Assembly (NCBI GenBank): GCA_947650365.1
Contig: OX393553.1
Span: 65,227,611-65,291,610 of the forward strand
DNA from: Chamaelirium japonicum
Taxonomy: Eukaryota > Streptophyta > Magnoliopsida > Liliales > Melanthiaceae
Direction of reading: 5' to 3'
DNA: 64,000 bases
Both the position numbers and the translations under genes were made by a program. The notes under the pieces were generated by a model. That model made no database searches. It worked only from the letters and a program-made list of their open reading frames with translations, and was not told where the DNA came from. Every line of letters begins with the position of its first letter. The stretch's first letter is position 1. Shown piece by piece: positions 11,440 through 22,722 of the stretch.

Positions 11440-12580
11440 GAAGATCTATATTTCAAATCGAACAACGGGATGTTGCTCAAATGCGTTGGTCCTTTACAAG
11501 CAAAGGAAATCTTAATCGATATCCATTCCGGAGCCTGCGGAAATCATTCGGGAGGAAGATCTCTTGAAGCCAAGATAAAGCTTCAAGGTTACTACTGGCC
11601 AACAATGGCAAGAGATGCTCATCAAGTGATTCAAAGATGCGAGCCTTGCCAGCGACACGCTCGAGCTATCCATCTCCTAGCAGACGAGCTCCATCAACTA
11701 ACAAGTCCATAGCCCTTCCATCAATGTGGGTTGGACTTCTTGGGACCTTTCCCACCAACACCAAGCAAGAAGAAGTATCTGCTGCTGGCCACAGATTACT
11801 TCACCAAGTGGGTTGAAGCGGTGCTACTCTTCCGAGAGACTGACGATGAAGTCATTAAGTTCATCAGACATAACATCTTCTCAAGATTTGGCACGCCACA
11901 AGTCTTAATTGCAGACAATGGAGCTCAATTCGATTTCGATAAGTTCCGGGGGTTCTGCCTAAACAATGGAATTAAATTTTTCTACTCAACACCAAGGTAC
12001 CCTCAGTGCAATGGTCAAGCCAAAGCCTCTAACAGAGCTATCCTTGGTCTACTCAAGAAGAAGCTCGATGACAAGAAAGGTTTATGGGAGCAAGTCCTAC
12101 CTGAAGTCTTGTGGGGTTATCGAACTACTCCGAGAAGATCAATTGGGTTCTCACCCTTTCGCCTAACCTATGGGTCAGAAGCAGTTCTCCCAACAAAAAC
12201 CATATCAAACACTTTGAAGACTAGAGCAATCGAAGAGGGAGTTAACGATGAGCTTCGAGTCAATGACCTTGATCTCTCTGAAGAGTTACGAGATCGAGCA
12301 ACCATTCGCGTTGCCAAATATCAATAGAGGATCAAACAAGCCTACGATCAGAAGGTCAGCAAAAGACAGTTCCCAATTGGCAGCCTGGTCCTCAGGACAG
12401 TCTTCTACAACACTAAAGAGCACTGTAGCAGAAAATTAGCTCCTATCTGGGAAGGACCCTACATCATCAAATCAATAGGAGGCAAAGGATCTTATTATCT
12501 GGTTTCGCTAGAAGGAGATAGGCTACCACGATCTTGGAATGCAGACATCTCAAAATGTTCTATCCTTGATGTAAACTCCA
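11440..12580 (+). pseudogene. Gypsy integrase
   Basis: The zinc-binding HHCC part is at about 11520-11700 (HSGACGNHSGGRSLEAKI, CEPCQRHA). The catalytic core follows in the 198-residue frame at 11731-12327: LDFLGPFP, ATDYFTKWVEA, FGTPQVLIADNGAQF, YPQCNGQAKASNRAIL, then the GYRTTPRRSIGFSPFRLTYG block. The C-terminal chromatin-side region (GPYIIKSIGGKGSYYL) extends to about 12580. Broken by several interruptions in the whole polyprotein. Confidence 0.87.
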
Positions 12581-12639
12581 TGCTGAATAAAGATTACTTT
12601 CAAATATCTATCTCGTTTACTCAAGTTCTCAATTAGTCT

Positions 12640-13020
12640 CGAGTTATCTACCTTCAAATTTCCAGGTCGTTTAACAAGTTTGGGAGCTTGAGTTGCGACT
12701 CAAACCCTTACAGGCAGAGGTTAAATGATTTCGGGTTATGAAACAAAACAACTTTCAAGTTACCAGGTCAATTTAACAAGTTTGGAAACTCGTGTTGCGA
12801 CACGACCCTTTACAGGCAAATGTTAAATAACCTTCAATTAAATAATCATTTAACAAGTTTGGGTACTCGAGTTGCGACTCGATCCCTTACAGGTAGATGT
12901 TAAGCGATTTCAAATCATGATACAACTCGATCTTCAATTACTAAGTTACTTGACAAGTTTGGGTGATCGAGTTACGACTCAACCCCTTACAGTCAAATGT
13001 TAAGTACATTCTAAAATTCT
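12640..13020 (+). repeat. Four-copy tandem repeat of about 85-105 bp in the gypsy 3' region
   Basis: The motif AACAAGTTTGGG, then a short GAGTTGCGACTC palindrome, then CTTACAG and GTTAA recurs four times (near 12670, 12775, 12850 and 12955). Copies differ by point changes and spacing. It lies between integrase and the antisense ORF and codes for nothing recognisable. Confidence 0.85.
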
Positions 13021-13176
13021 ATTCAAAACACAAACAAACAAAGAATTCAGCACAAGAGACATTCGATTTCGATAATAAAAAACAAGTCTTTATTTCTTAA
13101 AATTTCCAAGTAGAAGTAAGCTTTTACATGTGCGAAGTTTACAGACATAAAAACAAAAGAAAAGAGATAAACTATA

Positions 13177-13578
13177 TCAGGGCTTGGCCACACTTGGAGG
13201 GCGCGACTTGTCTCCTTTGGATCCACCACGAGCCTTGCTCGCTGCAGATGCCTTGGAAGACAGAACGCCGCTAGTATGAGCCCTAAGGGCTTCTACCGCC
13301 TTCTCTGATGTTGATCTGAAACTATCGCACTTGAGACGTGTCTGCTCGAGCTCCTCCGACAATGGCATCAGAGGCCCCAAGACGAAGCTGGCCTTCGGGA
13401 TGTGCTCGGGGCTGGAAGGTGCAAAGGCAAACCCCACTCCCATGTGCCTCTTGTCAAGTACACCGAGGGTGCCTTTACCCTTGCCTCTACCAATAGGCTT
13501 GGGCGACACCGGAGCCTTCTCCTTCCCCCTCTTGGACGAAACAACATTCTTGAACTTTATGCGGCCGGAGGATGCCAT
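13177..13578 (-). CDS. Antisense extra ORF of the Tat-like element (133 aa)
   Basis: An open frame of 133 residues runs opposite to gag-pol between integrase and the 3' LTR. The product is basic and rich in Lys, Gly, Pro and Ser (KRGKEKAPVSPKPIGRGKGK near the N-terminus), with a middle LMPLSEELEQTRLKCDSF part that may form a short helix and another basic tail. No known domain is visible. Tat-lineage elements such as Retand are known to carry additional ORFs in this position, sometimes antisense, with unknown function. Its location and length fit that class; that it is expressed is inference. Confidence 0.55.
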   Translation of the reverse strand: MASSGRIKFKNVVSSKRGKEKAPVSPKPIGRGKGKGTLGVLDKRHMGVGFAFAPSSPEHIPKASFVLGPLMPLSEELEQTRLKCDSFRSTSEKAVEALRAHTSGVLSSKASAASKARGGSKGDKSRPPSVAKP

Positions 13579-13959
13579 TTCAACCGATCGGGAGAACGCG
13601 GAGAGCAGGAGATCCAGGAGCGAAAAGTTCTAAACTTTGAAAAAATTTTAGAAGCGTGAGGCCAAAATGAAATCCAGAAAGAGCTTATAAACCCCGAAGA
13701 AACTAGCACGAAAATCGAAAGGACACATGGCGTCACCAGGTCAAAAGCCGTGTTTTCAAATGGGACACGTGGCATCAATCCGGAGGAAGTGCTCTTCCAG
13801 GCGAACCGTCGAAGCAAGACGAAGTGTCAGACCAGCTGAACCGCCGGTCCAGATAAACCGTCGGTTCGAGCGAACTACCGGTCCAGAAGAATCACCGGTC
13901 CATGTGAACCACCGGCTCAAGCTAAATAATAAACCTAGAGAATCTATAACTCCAAATCG

Positions 13960-15485
13960 CCTCGACCTCCATCGGGTAATTTTGACCGATCGATCATATA
14001 TGATCGATCGGGCAAAATTGACCAATCGCCGTTTGAAGACTTTACCCGTTCGACAGGCAGACGATCGGGTAATTTTCCCAAGGATCGGGCATAAAACAGG
14101 CTTTTTTGCCCGATCGCCTCAAACTCCACCGGTTGAATTTAACCAATCGGTCAACTTTGACCGATCGGATAGATTCAACCGATTGGGTCGATTTCTACTG
14201 AATAGGGCAAAATACTTTGGTTTATGCCCGATCGCCTCAACCTCCATCGGATGAATTTAACCGATCGGTCAACTTTGACCGATCGGATAGACTCAACCGA
14301 TCGGGTCGATTTCTACTGGATCGGGACAAAAATACTTAGGTTTTTGCCCGATCGCCTCAACCTCCATCGGTTGAATTTAACTGATCGGTCAACTTTGACC
14401 GATCGGATAGATTCAACCGATCGGGTCGATTTCTACTGGATCGGGCAAAATACTTGGGTTTTTGCCCGATCGCCTCAACCTCCACCGGTTGAATTTAACC
14501 GATCGGTCAACTTTGACCGATCAGATAGATTCAACCGATCGAGTCGATTTCTACTGGATTGGGTAAAATACTATGGTTTTTCACCAATCGACCCAACCTC
14601 CACCGGTTGAATTTAACCGATCGGTCAACTTTGACCAATCGGGTAGATTCAACCAATCGGGTCGATTTCTATTAGATCGGACAAAACACTTGGGTTTTTG
14701 CCCGATCGCCTCAACCTCCACTGGTTGAATCTAACCGATCGATCAACTTTGACCGATCAGATAGATTCAGCCGATCGGGTTGATTTCTACTGGATCGGGC
14801 AAAATACTTGGGTTTTTGCCCGATCGCCTCAACCTCCACCGGTTGAATCTAACCGATCGGTTAACTTTGACCGATCGGATAGACTCAACCGATCAGGTCG
14901 ATTTCTACTGGATCGGGGAAAATACTTGGGTTTTTGCCCGATCGCCTCAACCTCCATCGGTTGAATTTAACCGATCGGTAAACTTTGACCGATCGGATAG
15001 ATTCAACCGATTGGGTTGATTTCTACTGGATCGAGCAAAACACTTGGGTTTTTGCCCGATCGCCTCAACCTTCACCGGTTGAATTTAACTGATCGGTCAA
15101 CTTTGACCGATCAGATAGATTCAACCGATCGGGTCGATTTCTACTGGATCGGGCAAAATACTTGGGTTTTTGCCCGATCACCTCAACCTCCACCGGTTGA
15201 AATTAACCGATCGGTGAACTTTGATCGATCAGTTAAAATCAACCGATCGGTCAACTTTGATCGATCAGTTAAAATCAACCGATCGATTTAATTTCTATTG
15301 GGTCAGGCAAAGAACTTTGCTTTTTAACCGATCGCCTCAAGCTCCACCTGTTGATTTTAACCGATCGGTCAAAATCAACCAATCGATTGATTTTAACCGA
15401 TCAGTCAAAGTTGACCGATCGGTCAATATCAACCGATCGGTTGAACCTGACCGGTCGGTCAATTTTGACCAATCGACTATGCTCT
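13960..15485 (+). repeat. Satellite array of about 118 bp units inside the gypsy element
   Basis: About ten units of 117-121 bp are aligned by the recurring phrase TTTGCCCGATCGCCTCAACC (near 14102, 14223, 14342, 14461, 14580, 14697, 14815, 14933, 15052 and 15171). Each unit holds several CCGATCGG palindromes. From about 15200 the array degrades into shorter units built from the same palindrome. Reading frames here (for example 14224-14610) are repeat shadows. It sits in the 3' untranslated region of the element, just before the polypurine tract. Confidence 0.93.
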
Positions 15486-15547
15486 TGACAGGGGGTTGTC
15501 ATTTTGCACCAAGAAATCTAAGCCAGCCAGGATGACATCTAGCTAAC

Positions 15548-15561
15548 TTGAAGGGGGTAAC
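15548..15561 (+). other. Polypurine tract before the 3' LTR
   Basis: TTGAAGGGGGTAAC directly precedes the 3' LTR start TGTAGATGC. Position and purine run fit the plus-strand primer of an LTR element. Confidence 0.65.
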
Positions 15562-16580
15562 TGTAGATGCAAATTTTGGCAAGAAGCCCACAAACTGCGA
15601 AACCCACCAGCTCTGCCTGGTGGGCCCATGAAGACTACTGTGGAACCCACCAGCCCTGCCTGGCGGGCCCACAGAGGCTACCGCGGGACCCGCCAACCCT
15701 GCATGGTGGGCCCATAGAGGCTACTGCGGGAACCGCCAGCCCTGCCTGTTGGACCCACAGAGGCTACTGCAGGACCCACCAGCCCTGCCTGGTGGGCCCA
15801 CGGGGACTACCATGGGACCCACCAGCCCTGCCTGGTGGACCCACGGAGGCTACCGTAGGACCCGCCAGCCCTGCCTAGTGGGCCCACGGAGACTACAGCA
15901 GGACCCACTAGCCTTGCCTGGTGGGCCCACAGAGACAATGGCGGGACCCACAAGCCCTGCCTGTGGAGTTCCCAGAGACGATGGCGGGACCCACCAGCCC
16001 TACCTGTGGAATCCCCAGAGAGGACGGCGGGACCCACAAGCCCTGCCTATGGAATCCCTAGAGACGACAGTGGGACCCACCAGCCCTGTCTGGAGGATCC
16101 CCAGATACGATAGCAGAAACCGCCATTTGCCCTAGTTTTCCTCCCAGGAAATCCTATAAATAGCAGAGCCTTCAAATGAAAAAGGATCCAGATCCCAGAT
16201 CCAGAACCAAAATTTGAAATCTGATTTCAGAAACCAGAGCTCTGGAATTCCAGCTTTCGATCTTCCAACTCACCTCGATCTTTTTCTTGTCTCTGAAGAG
16301 ATCGGAGATACTTCAGTGACACTCGGCCATTCGAGGTCACAACAAACAAACAGTTTTAGTGAATTCAGGTTGCTCCCTATAGCACGGAGACGTAGGCTTC
16401 AGCTGAACTCTGAAACCACATCTTGTGTCGATCTTCTCTGTTTGCATATTGAAAGTGTTAACTCAAAGCGACCAAGGCATAAACCTTCGAAGCCATCTTT
16501 CAATCAACGGATCTACCATTTAGCCTCAATTGACTGGTGGAGTGAAGTCTTCAGATAGGCACAAAGATTTTTCCCCCATA
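15562..16580 (+). repeat. 3' LTR of the gypsy element
   Basis: It matches 5627-6559 throughout, with point differences. It is 86 bp longer, which equals two extra 43-bp minisatellite units (about twelve against about ten). It ends CCCCCATA and is followed by the target duplication aatcc at 16581-16585. Confidence 0.93.
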
Positions 16581-17271
16581 AATCCCTGTACCGCTCACCC
16601 ACAGTCTTCCACAAGTGCTCTCATTGGGTGTCGGTTTCAATGTTCTCCTATTTAAATTTATTCTGTAAAATCAATTTAGAAACAAACAATTTTATCAATT
16701 TAAGTTAAAAAGAAGTGATATTATTCTAAAATACTTTAATAAAACTAAGTAACCGAAAATTGATACATTGTCTCCTTATAGGATGCATCGATGTTCTTCT
16801 ACCCCTTCATCCCCACAAATAGGGGCATTCCTCTCCTTCCGAACTATCATGCCAACCCATGTAGTAGCATTCGAAGCATGCTCGCCCATAAACGACACAC
16901 CGCTCCACTGTAGGGGAAGCAACTCGCGTAAGCTTGACAAGCGTCAGGCCCTCATCATGCCCCAATCGTCTATGTGCCTGGTGATGGTCGACCCTGCAAA
17001 TAAAATATACATTAGTACTGAACAAGTATATACAGCATATTTAAAACTTTAGGTCTAAGTATGACCTGTAAACATAGACACTATAGCTGGGTATTGAACG
17101 CTGCTCGAAGCTCCGGAGGCTGTGACCTCGGGAGTTGGTGTGGAGAGAGGAACGACACTTGCACTTGGCTTCAGACCCTGGGGTGGCAGCCGGAGCGCTC
17201 CGAGCTGGCCCACCCCTGCCTCTATGAGCCCTCGACCGTGAAGTCACCTGAAAGCAATAATATTTTTCCAT
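16581..17271 (-). pseudogene. CACTA second gene, N-terminal part, copy 1
   Basis: This continues the gene broken at 5626 by the gypsy insertion. The stretch 16581-16926 matches 61377-61729, including the antisense reading KNIDASYKERMY and the MIVREERNAPI block (near 16760-16860). The minus frame 17271-17041 starts the protein with a Gly/Arg/Pro-rich segment (SRAHRGRGGPARSAPAATP), common at the N-terminus of this family. The middle minus frame 17025-16807 contains stops relative to the others. It is a decayed gene. Confidence 0.55.
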
Positions 17272-17334
17272 ATAAAATAATATAATATAAATATGAAACA
17301 GATTGATTTACATATGAAACAGTATGAAACAATA

Positions 17335-17447
<113 letters not shown>

Positions 17448-17639
17448 GCAATTTGATTTATGTATGAAATAATAAGATATTCATTTTCTAACAGTCCAAT
17501 TTATATATGAAGCAGTCTAATTTATATATAAAACAATCTAATTTACATATAAAACAGTAAAATAGTCATTTTATGTCTCATCTTCTTCACTCTTATCGCA
17601 TTCCACTTCTATCATCATTTGATTTTTATTTGTAGTCTA

Positions 17640-20600
17640 GTTTATATTATTGACCTCTTCCTTTTCATCATGTACTGTGTCGATGATGATTATCTTATCA
17701 TTTTGGTACGCATCCAAATCATCCTTAATGGGTTTTTCATCTCCCATGTCCTAATAATCTCTGGTTGGTGATCTGACAATAATTTGCCAACCTGGAGTGG
17801 TATTATCCGGTACGTAAAATATCTGCTCTGTTTGAGAGGCAAGAAGAAATGGATCTTGATATTGGGTATTCAATGTCTTGGCGTTGTTGACACTGATAAA
17901 ACCGTATTTATCCATATTATAACTCGTCCCGTGATTATTAACATCATATCAGTCGCATTTGAATAATATGATCCGATTTTGGCCTAGTTATATAATCTCG
18001 AGAATGTCATTGAGGACACTGTAGAAGTCGATATTTCTTAATTTTCTTGCCCACTATTGACGATAACCCCACTATTTCTTATTTTTCTGATTTTTCACTA
18101 TCTTTCGTTCGAAATCTACAACTGTTCACTATATAACCATAAAAATGATATCACGTCTTGCAAAGGGCAATAAGATAAGTGCCAGAGATCCATATTTATC
18201 AATGGATTATGGTTGTCGTGCAGCTCTTGTGCCTATAATAATCACATGATATTCATAATATGAACACATAATTATTATTCGATAATTATTGTCAATAAAA
18301 TTCAGTCATGATGTGAACACTTATGTGTTTCTCAAACCACGATGGAAAATCCTGATCATAAAATTATAGTGTATTTCGAGTACCCCGATTATTAATAATG
18401 GCTTTATGCTATCTGTATTGTAGGTTATGAATTAGATTATAATTAGTACATATACTTAATGAATGGACTGAAAGAATAGGTAAGAGATCGTAAAATGTTT
18501 ACTCCATGAATGGCTACACTTAATCACACTGGTGCAACACATATATATGTGCATGTAGAATCTCATATACAAATAGTCGACATGCATTGCCTCATCCTAG
18601 ACGTTTATCTATTTTAGCAAACATAGACAAATCCCCATTAAAATTTACTGGATCACCGTTATAATTCTGCTTAAGTTGATTGAATCTTGTGTCTATACCA
18701 TGTAGGTATCCTGAGTAAAATGTCAAATATTCTTCTGCCAGGTTTTCTTTGGTAATTGATCCCTCCGGATGACTCTTATTACGAACAAATGATTTCAATA
18801 TTCGCAAGTACCTAATTTTAAAATAAAATTATGGATAAATATATCAAATAAGATCAAATATATTAAAGAATGAGATATTTACCTCTCGATAAAATACATC
18901 CAACGGTAATGAATTAGACCGCCAAGTTTGACCTCTTTTGCAAACTGAATAGTCAAATGTACCATGACACGAAAGAAAGAATGTAAAAATATTATCTCTA
19001 GCTTGCATAATGTGATTGCAGTATCTCTCTCCATCTGATCAAGTTGGTCCACTCTTAGTACCTTCGAGCACAACTGCCTAAAAATAGTGCTGAGCTCAAA
19101 TAATGGACTGGACACCTATTCGGCTAAATTCCCATGTATAGCAAGGGATAACAATCATTGCATAAGAACATGACAATCATGGCTCTTTAATTTAGAAAAC
19201 TTCCGTCCATTCTCTTTCACATATCGTGCGATATTCGAAAAGTAACCATCCAGCATTTTTAAAGACCATAGGAATGTACATAAGGCTGTCTTCTATTGTG
19301 AGGTCATGATGTAGCATGTAACTAACAATATATACTTATCCCTAATCTCTTGGGGATGAAGTAATTTTTGGATGCCCAACTCCTTAAGATCGAGACGATA
19401 TTTAAAATTATCTTTCGTCTTATCGTCAAGATTCAGCAGTGTTCTTATAATGTTGTCACACATATTTTTTTTTGATATGTATCATATCCAAGTTATGTCG
19501 CAACAGTAGGCTGCTCCAGTACAGTAGTTTAAAGAAAATACTTTTCTTCTTTCAGTTATGCTCATGAGTAGAGTCTTCGTACGTTCTCTTCTTTTTGCCT
19601 TTCATGTCACCAAATCGAGTTGATCCAAATCATACAAGACTTCTACCCTCGAAAGTTGCTTCGGAGCCTTTGCAAGCCCCTTCTTGTCGTTGAACGCTTG
19701 TTTGTTATGCCTCCACTTATGGTTGTCAAGAAGGAACCATCGATGACCCATATAACAAAACTTGTCTCCGTTCTTTAACTACAATGAATTTGTCTCCTTA
19801 TTGCATGTAGGGCATGCCAATTTTTCTTTAGTACTCCATCTGGATAAGTTAGCATATGCAGAAAAATCATTGATGGTCCATAGAAGTACCGCATGCATCC
19901 GAAAATTCTAGCTCAATGAGGCATTATACGTATCGGCCCCAACTTACCACAACTCGTTCAACTGTTCAATTAATAGTTGCTAATAAACATCAATATCATT
20001 ACCAGGTGACTTAGGTCTGGAAATGATTAAGAAGTGCATTGTGTATTGCTTCTTCAAGCACATCTAGGGAGGCAAATTGTATGGAACTAGGACAATTGGC
20101 CATATGTTGTACGACACACTCATATTCCCAAAAGGGTTGAAGTCATCGCTAGCAAGCCCTAACCTGACATTGCTAACTTCATTTGCGAAGTCTGGATATG
20201 TCTGATTAAAATATTTCCACGTCAAAGAGTCGGTCGGATGTCTCATAACCCCATTATTTGTACGTTCTCGTGCATGCACCTTATATGATCAGTAGTCTTC
20301 GATGACATAGATAAACTGTACAGCCTGTCCCTAAGCGGGAAGTATAGGAGAATCTTTGCAGATATATTTTTCTTCTTTCGGTTGGTACTTGACTTAGCAT
20401 CCGCCTCTTTATATCTCGGTGCTTCGCATATGTGGCATGACCGTGCATGTTCGAATTCCTTCTGGTACAACATACAATCGTTCACACATGCATCTATTTT
20501 ATCATAACCAAGCTAAAGATCTTTCATTGTCTTCTTCGTCTCGTAGAATGATTTCCGTAATGTCTCACTCATTGGAAAAGCCTTTTTCAATAACTCTATC

Positions 20601-21148
20601 AATATATTAAATGACCTATTACTCCAACCATTGAGGTACTTCAAATGAAGAAGCTTTACAGTGCAAGAGAGTTTTGAAATTTTCTCACACCCTGGGTATA
20701 GTTGTTGATCGGCAACCTTAAGCAATCTTTAGAACTTGTCCGCTTCAATATTGGGCTGATCACCTGATGGTATTTTCGTGTCTATTCCTCCTTGCAAATT
20801 ATGTATCATACCCTCAATGTCATCGACATCGTCTATATTAATATCATCGTCATCGACTACTATGTTCGTATTTTCACCGTGAGCTGTCATGGGAACTGCA
20901 TCTAGTTCCTCACCGTATGAGAACTAATGAGTATAATTAATGTCAATGTCACACATTACCAAATCAACCTTACATTCCTCTCGAACCTTCCTAGTGACCC
21001 TTCCGTAGTCTATATAGGGACACATAATTTTTCCATCAAATGTTGCAAGATACTAAAATACAAAATCCAGAAATATTCTGACTCCTTCTCTATACTCTTG
21101 GCTAATCCGATTTGAATTACGAATCCAACTCTTATCGATCGAAGACAT
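17640..21148 (-). pseudogene. CACTA TNP2-type transposase gene, decayed
   Basis: The gene starts at the ATG complement at 21148 (MSSIDKSWIRNSNRISQEYREGV). Known family blocks follow in order on the minus strand: LYPGCEKISKLSCTVKLLHLK and LNGWSNRSF (20725-20513), NDCMLYQKEFEHARSCHIC with PRYK (20485-20380), GVMRHPTDSLTWKYF and VRLGLASDDFNPFGNMS (20279-20064). The Transposase_21 core is around 19700-20100. A DUF4218-type region follows (FFRVMVHLTIQFAKEVKLGGLIHYRWMYFIER at 18990-18885; ILKSFVRNKSHPEGSI at 18807-18750), then a DUF4216-type end (TPGWQIIVRSPTRD near 17780). The enzyme would cut and join CACTA ends. Many stops and frame changes show it is dead. Confidence 0.88.
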
Positions 21149-21171
21149 CTTCTCTTATCTGGTCAAACATA

Positions 21172-22290
21172 CACTTGCAGTAATTTCAAGCCATGTCTAT
21201 GAGACTCTGCCCCAACCATATATATTATCTAAGTATTTTAGTTAATAGGGTTACGTTCCAGGCCAGTCATCAGGTATGGCAAGCCACACTAGTCCTTAGA
21301 ATCTACAATGTCTTAAACGATATTAGGGAATTATTCAGAAGCAGAAAAAAAGGATGATATACACAACAAATCTCATATATATATAAAAGATGTGATGATA
21401 CATGACTATCAGATTATATCTGAGTACACACATACATGCCCAAAAAGTCATAAACTCCAAAAGTACATATACATAGATGAATGACTACTCAATGTCCTAC
21501 TACAGATATCCAACGCCCTTCTGAGGGAAATCCCTCATTAGGTGGCCTGAAATGCCACATGTCCAGCGGACGTCCTTCAAAGGATATATCCCTCGCACGT
21601 GCCCTAACATGGCACAAGTGAAGCATATACCCCTATCCCTCTAACATTCGTAGGTATGCGCTCTCTCGGGGTTGCCGTTGACGTAGCATTTCATGTAGCA
21701 GTTGCTCCTCTTGAATCAGGTCACGTCCCTCTTCCCTTTGTAGGGACAAGAAGCCCTAATGTGTCCTAAGAATTTGCATCTGTGGCATCGTGGCTTCTCC
21801 AGGATTGGCCTAGTATACTGAGTCATGCGTTGACGCTTTACCTGTCTCTGTAGCAGTCTCATCGATGCCATCCTCGTAGAGGAAGGATCTACCATCGGAA
21901 CTGGAGTTGGAGCCTCCACCATCTTGGCTCCTACCAAGGGTGGTAATTAATGTATCGTCCTGAACACGATCTCCTGACATCTAAACAAAAGACTTTAATC
22001 AGAACATTTCTAAATCATGTCTAAGAGACTCTGCCCCAACCATACCGGTTATCTAAGTATTTGGATGGCTCCATATGGAATATAGAGCATCGTCCTAAAT
22101 CCAAATTATTCAAATGGATTTTGTGGAAAAATGGCGATGGTTCTCCCCATTTTTAGTTAATGGAAAAATGGCAATACTTCCGCCCAATTTTAGTTAATGG
22201 AAAAATACCAAGCCCGAAGGCTAGTCATCGACTGTGGCAAGCCACACCAGTTCTTAGAATCTACAATGCCTTAAATTATCGATGTTAGGA
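21172..22290 (-). mobile_element. Direct repeats flanking a zinc-knuckle ORF, possibly a small gag-only element
   Basis: Two same-direction repeats (21172-21340 and 22010-22290) share ACTCTGCCCCAACCATA, TTATCTAAGTATTT and AGAATCTACAATG. The second copy has an extra stretch of about 100 bp. Between them, minus-strand sequence (21937-21500) shows a CCHC zinc knuckle CHRCKFLGHIRASC and further knuckle-like blocks (CFTCAMLGHVRGIYP, CGISGHLMRDFP). Flanking repeats plus a nucleocapsid-like ORF resemble terminal-repeat elements that carry only gag. No primer site or target duplication could be confirmed, so it may instead be part of the CACTA 5' region. Broken by a few interruptions. Confidence 0.4.
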
Positions 22291-22339
22291 TTTCGTGGTA
22301 AGTACACACATAGAGAATTATAATTTCGTGGTAAATTTA

Positions 22340-22715
22340 AACCTAAATCTTCGAATATTCACCTAACCCTAACCTAAATCCTAAACCCTAAACCTTATCA
22401 TAACCTAGAGACTAAACCCTAAACCTAACTCTAACTCTAATCCTTACCTAAACCCTAAACCTAACCTAAACCCTAAACCCTAAACCTAACTCTAGCCCTA
22501 ATCCTAACATAAACCCTAAACCTAAACCTAAACCAAAAACCCAAGCCAAAACGTAAACCTGACCTAAGCCCTACACCTAAACACTAAATCTAACCCTAAC
22601 CCTAATCCTAAACCTAAACCCTAAACCCTAATCTAAACCTAGCTAACCCTAACCCTAATCCTAAACTTAGACCCTAAACCCTAACTTAAACCCCAACCTA
22701 AACCTAAACCCTAAA
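22340..22715 (+). repeat. Degenerate telomere-like repeat tract (CCCTAAA type)
   Basis: About 370 bp consist of variants of CCCTAAA (CCCTAAACC, AACCTAA, CTAACCCTAA). Perfect heptamers are interspersed with 6- and 8-base variants and point changes. The C-rich strand is the plus strand. It lies inside the CACTA region, so it is interstitial and not a chromosome end. Confidence 0.9.
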
Positions 22716-22722
22716 GTGTTAT

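Larger units (their letters stand above)
5627..16580 (+). mobile_element. Ty3/gypsy retrotransposon, Tat-like lineage, full length but broken
   Basis: The element is bounded by LTRs of 933 and 1019 bp and flanked by the 5-bp duplication aatcc (5622-5626 and 16581-16585). The order is gag, protease, reverse transcriptase, RNase H, a second (archaeal-type) RNase H and integrase. After these come a tandem-repeat block, an antisense extra ORF, a large satellite array, a polypurine tract and the 3' LTR. The dual RNase H, the long 3' region and the antisense ORF point to the Tat group. The LTRs look roughly 90-95% identical by eye, suggesting an age of a few million years. The coding part has several breaks, perhaps six to ten, so it is a fossil. 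It inserted into the CACTA gene. Confidence 0.93.

Noticed and set aside
13960-15485. Possible CRISPR array
   Set aside because: Units are contiguous, about 118 bp long and palindromic throughout, with no unique spacers or cas genes; this is eukaryotic satellite DNA.
14224-15535. Proteins with repeated NRSVNFDRSD-type motifs
   Set aside because: They are the 118-bp satellite read in frame; no start context or homology supports a gene.
22340-22715. Chromosome end
   Set aside because: The telomere-like repeats are degenerate and flanked on both sides by transposon sequence.
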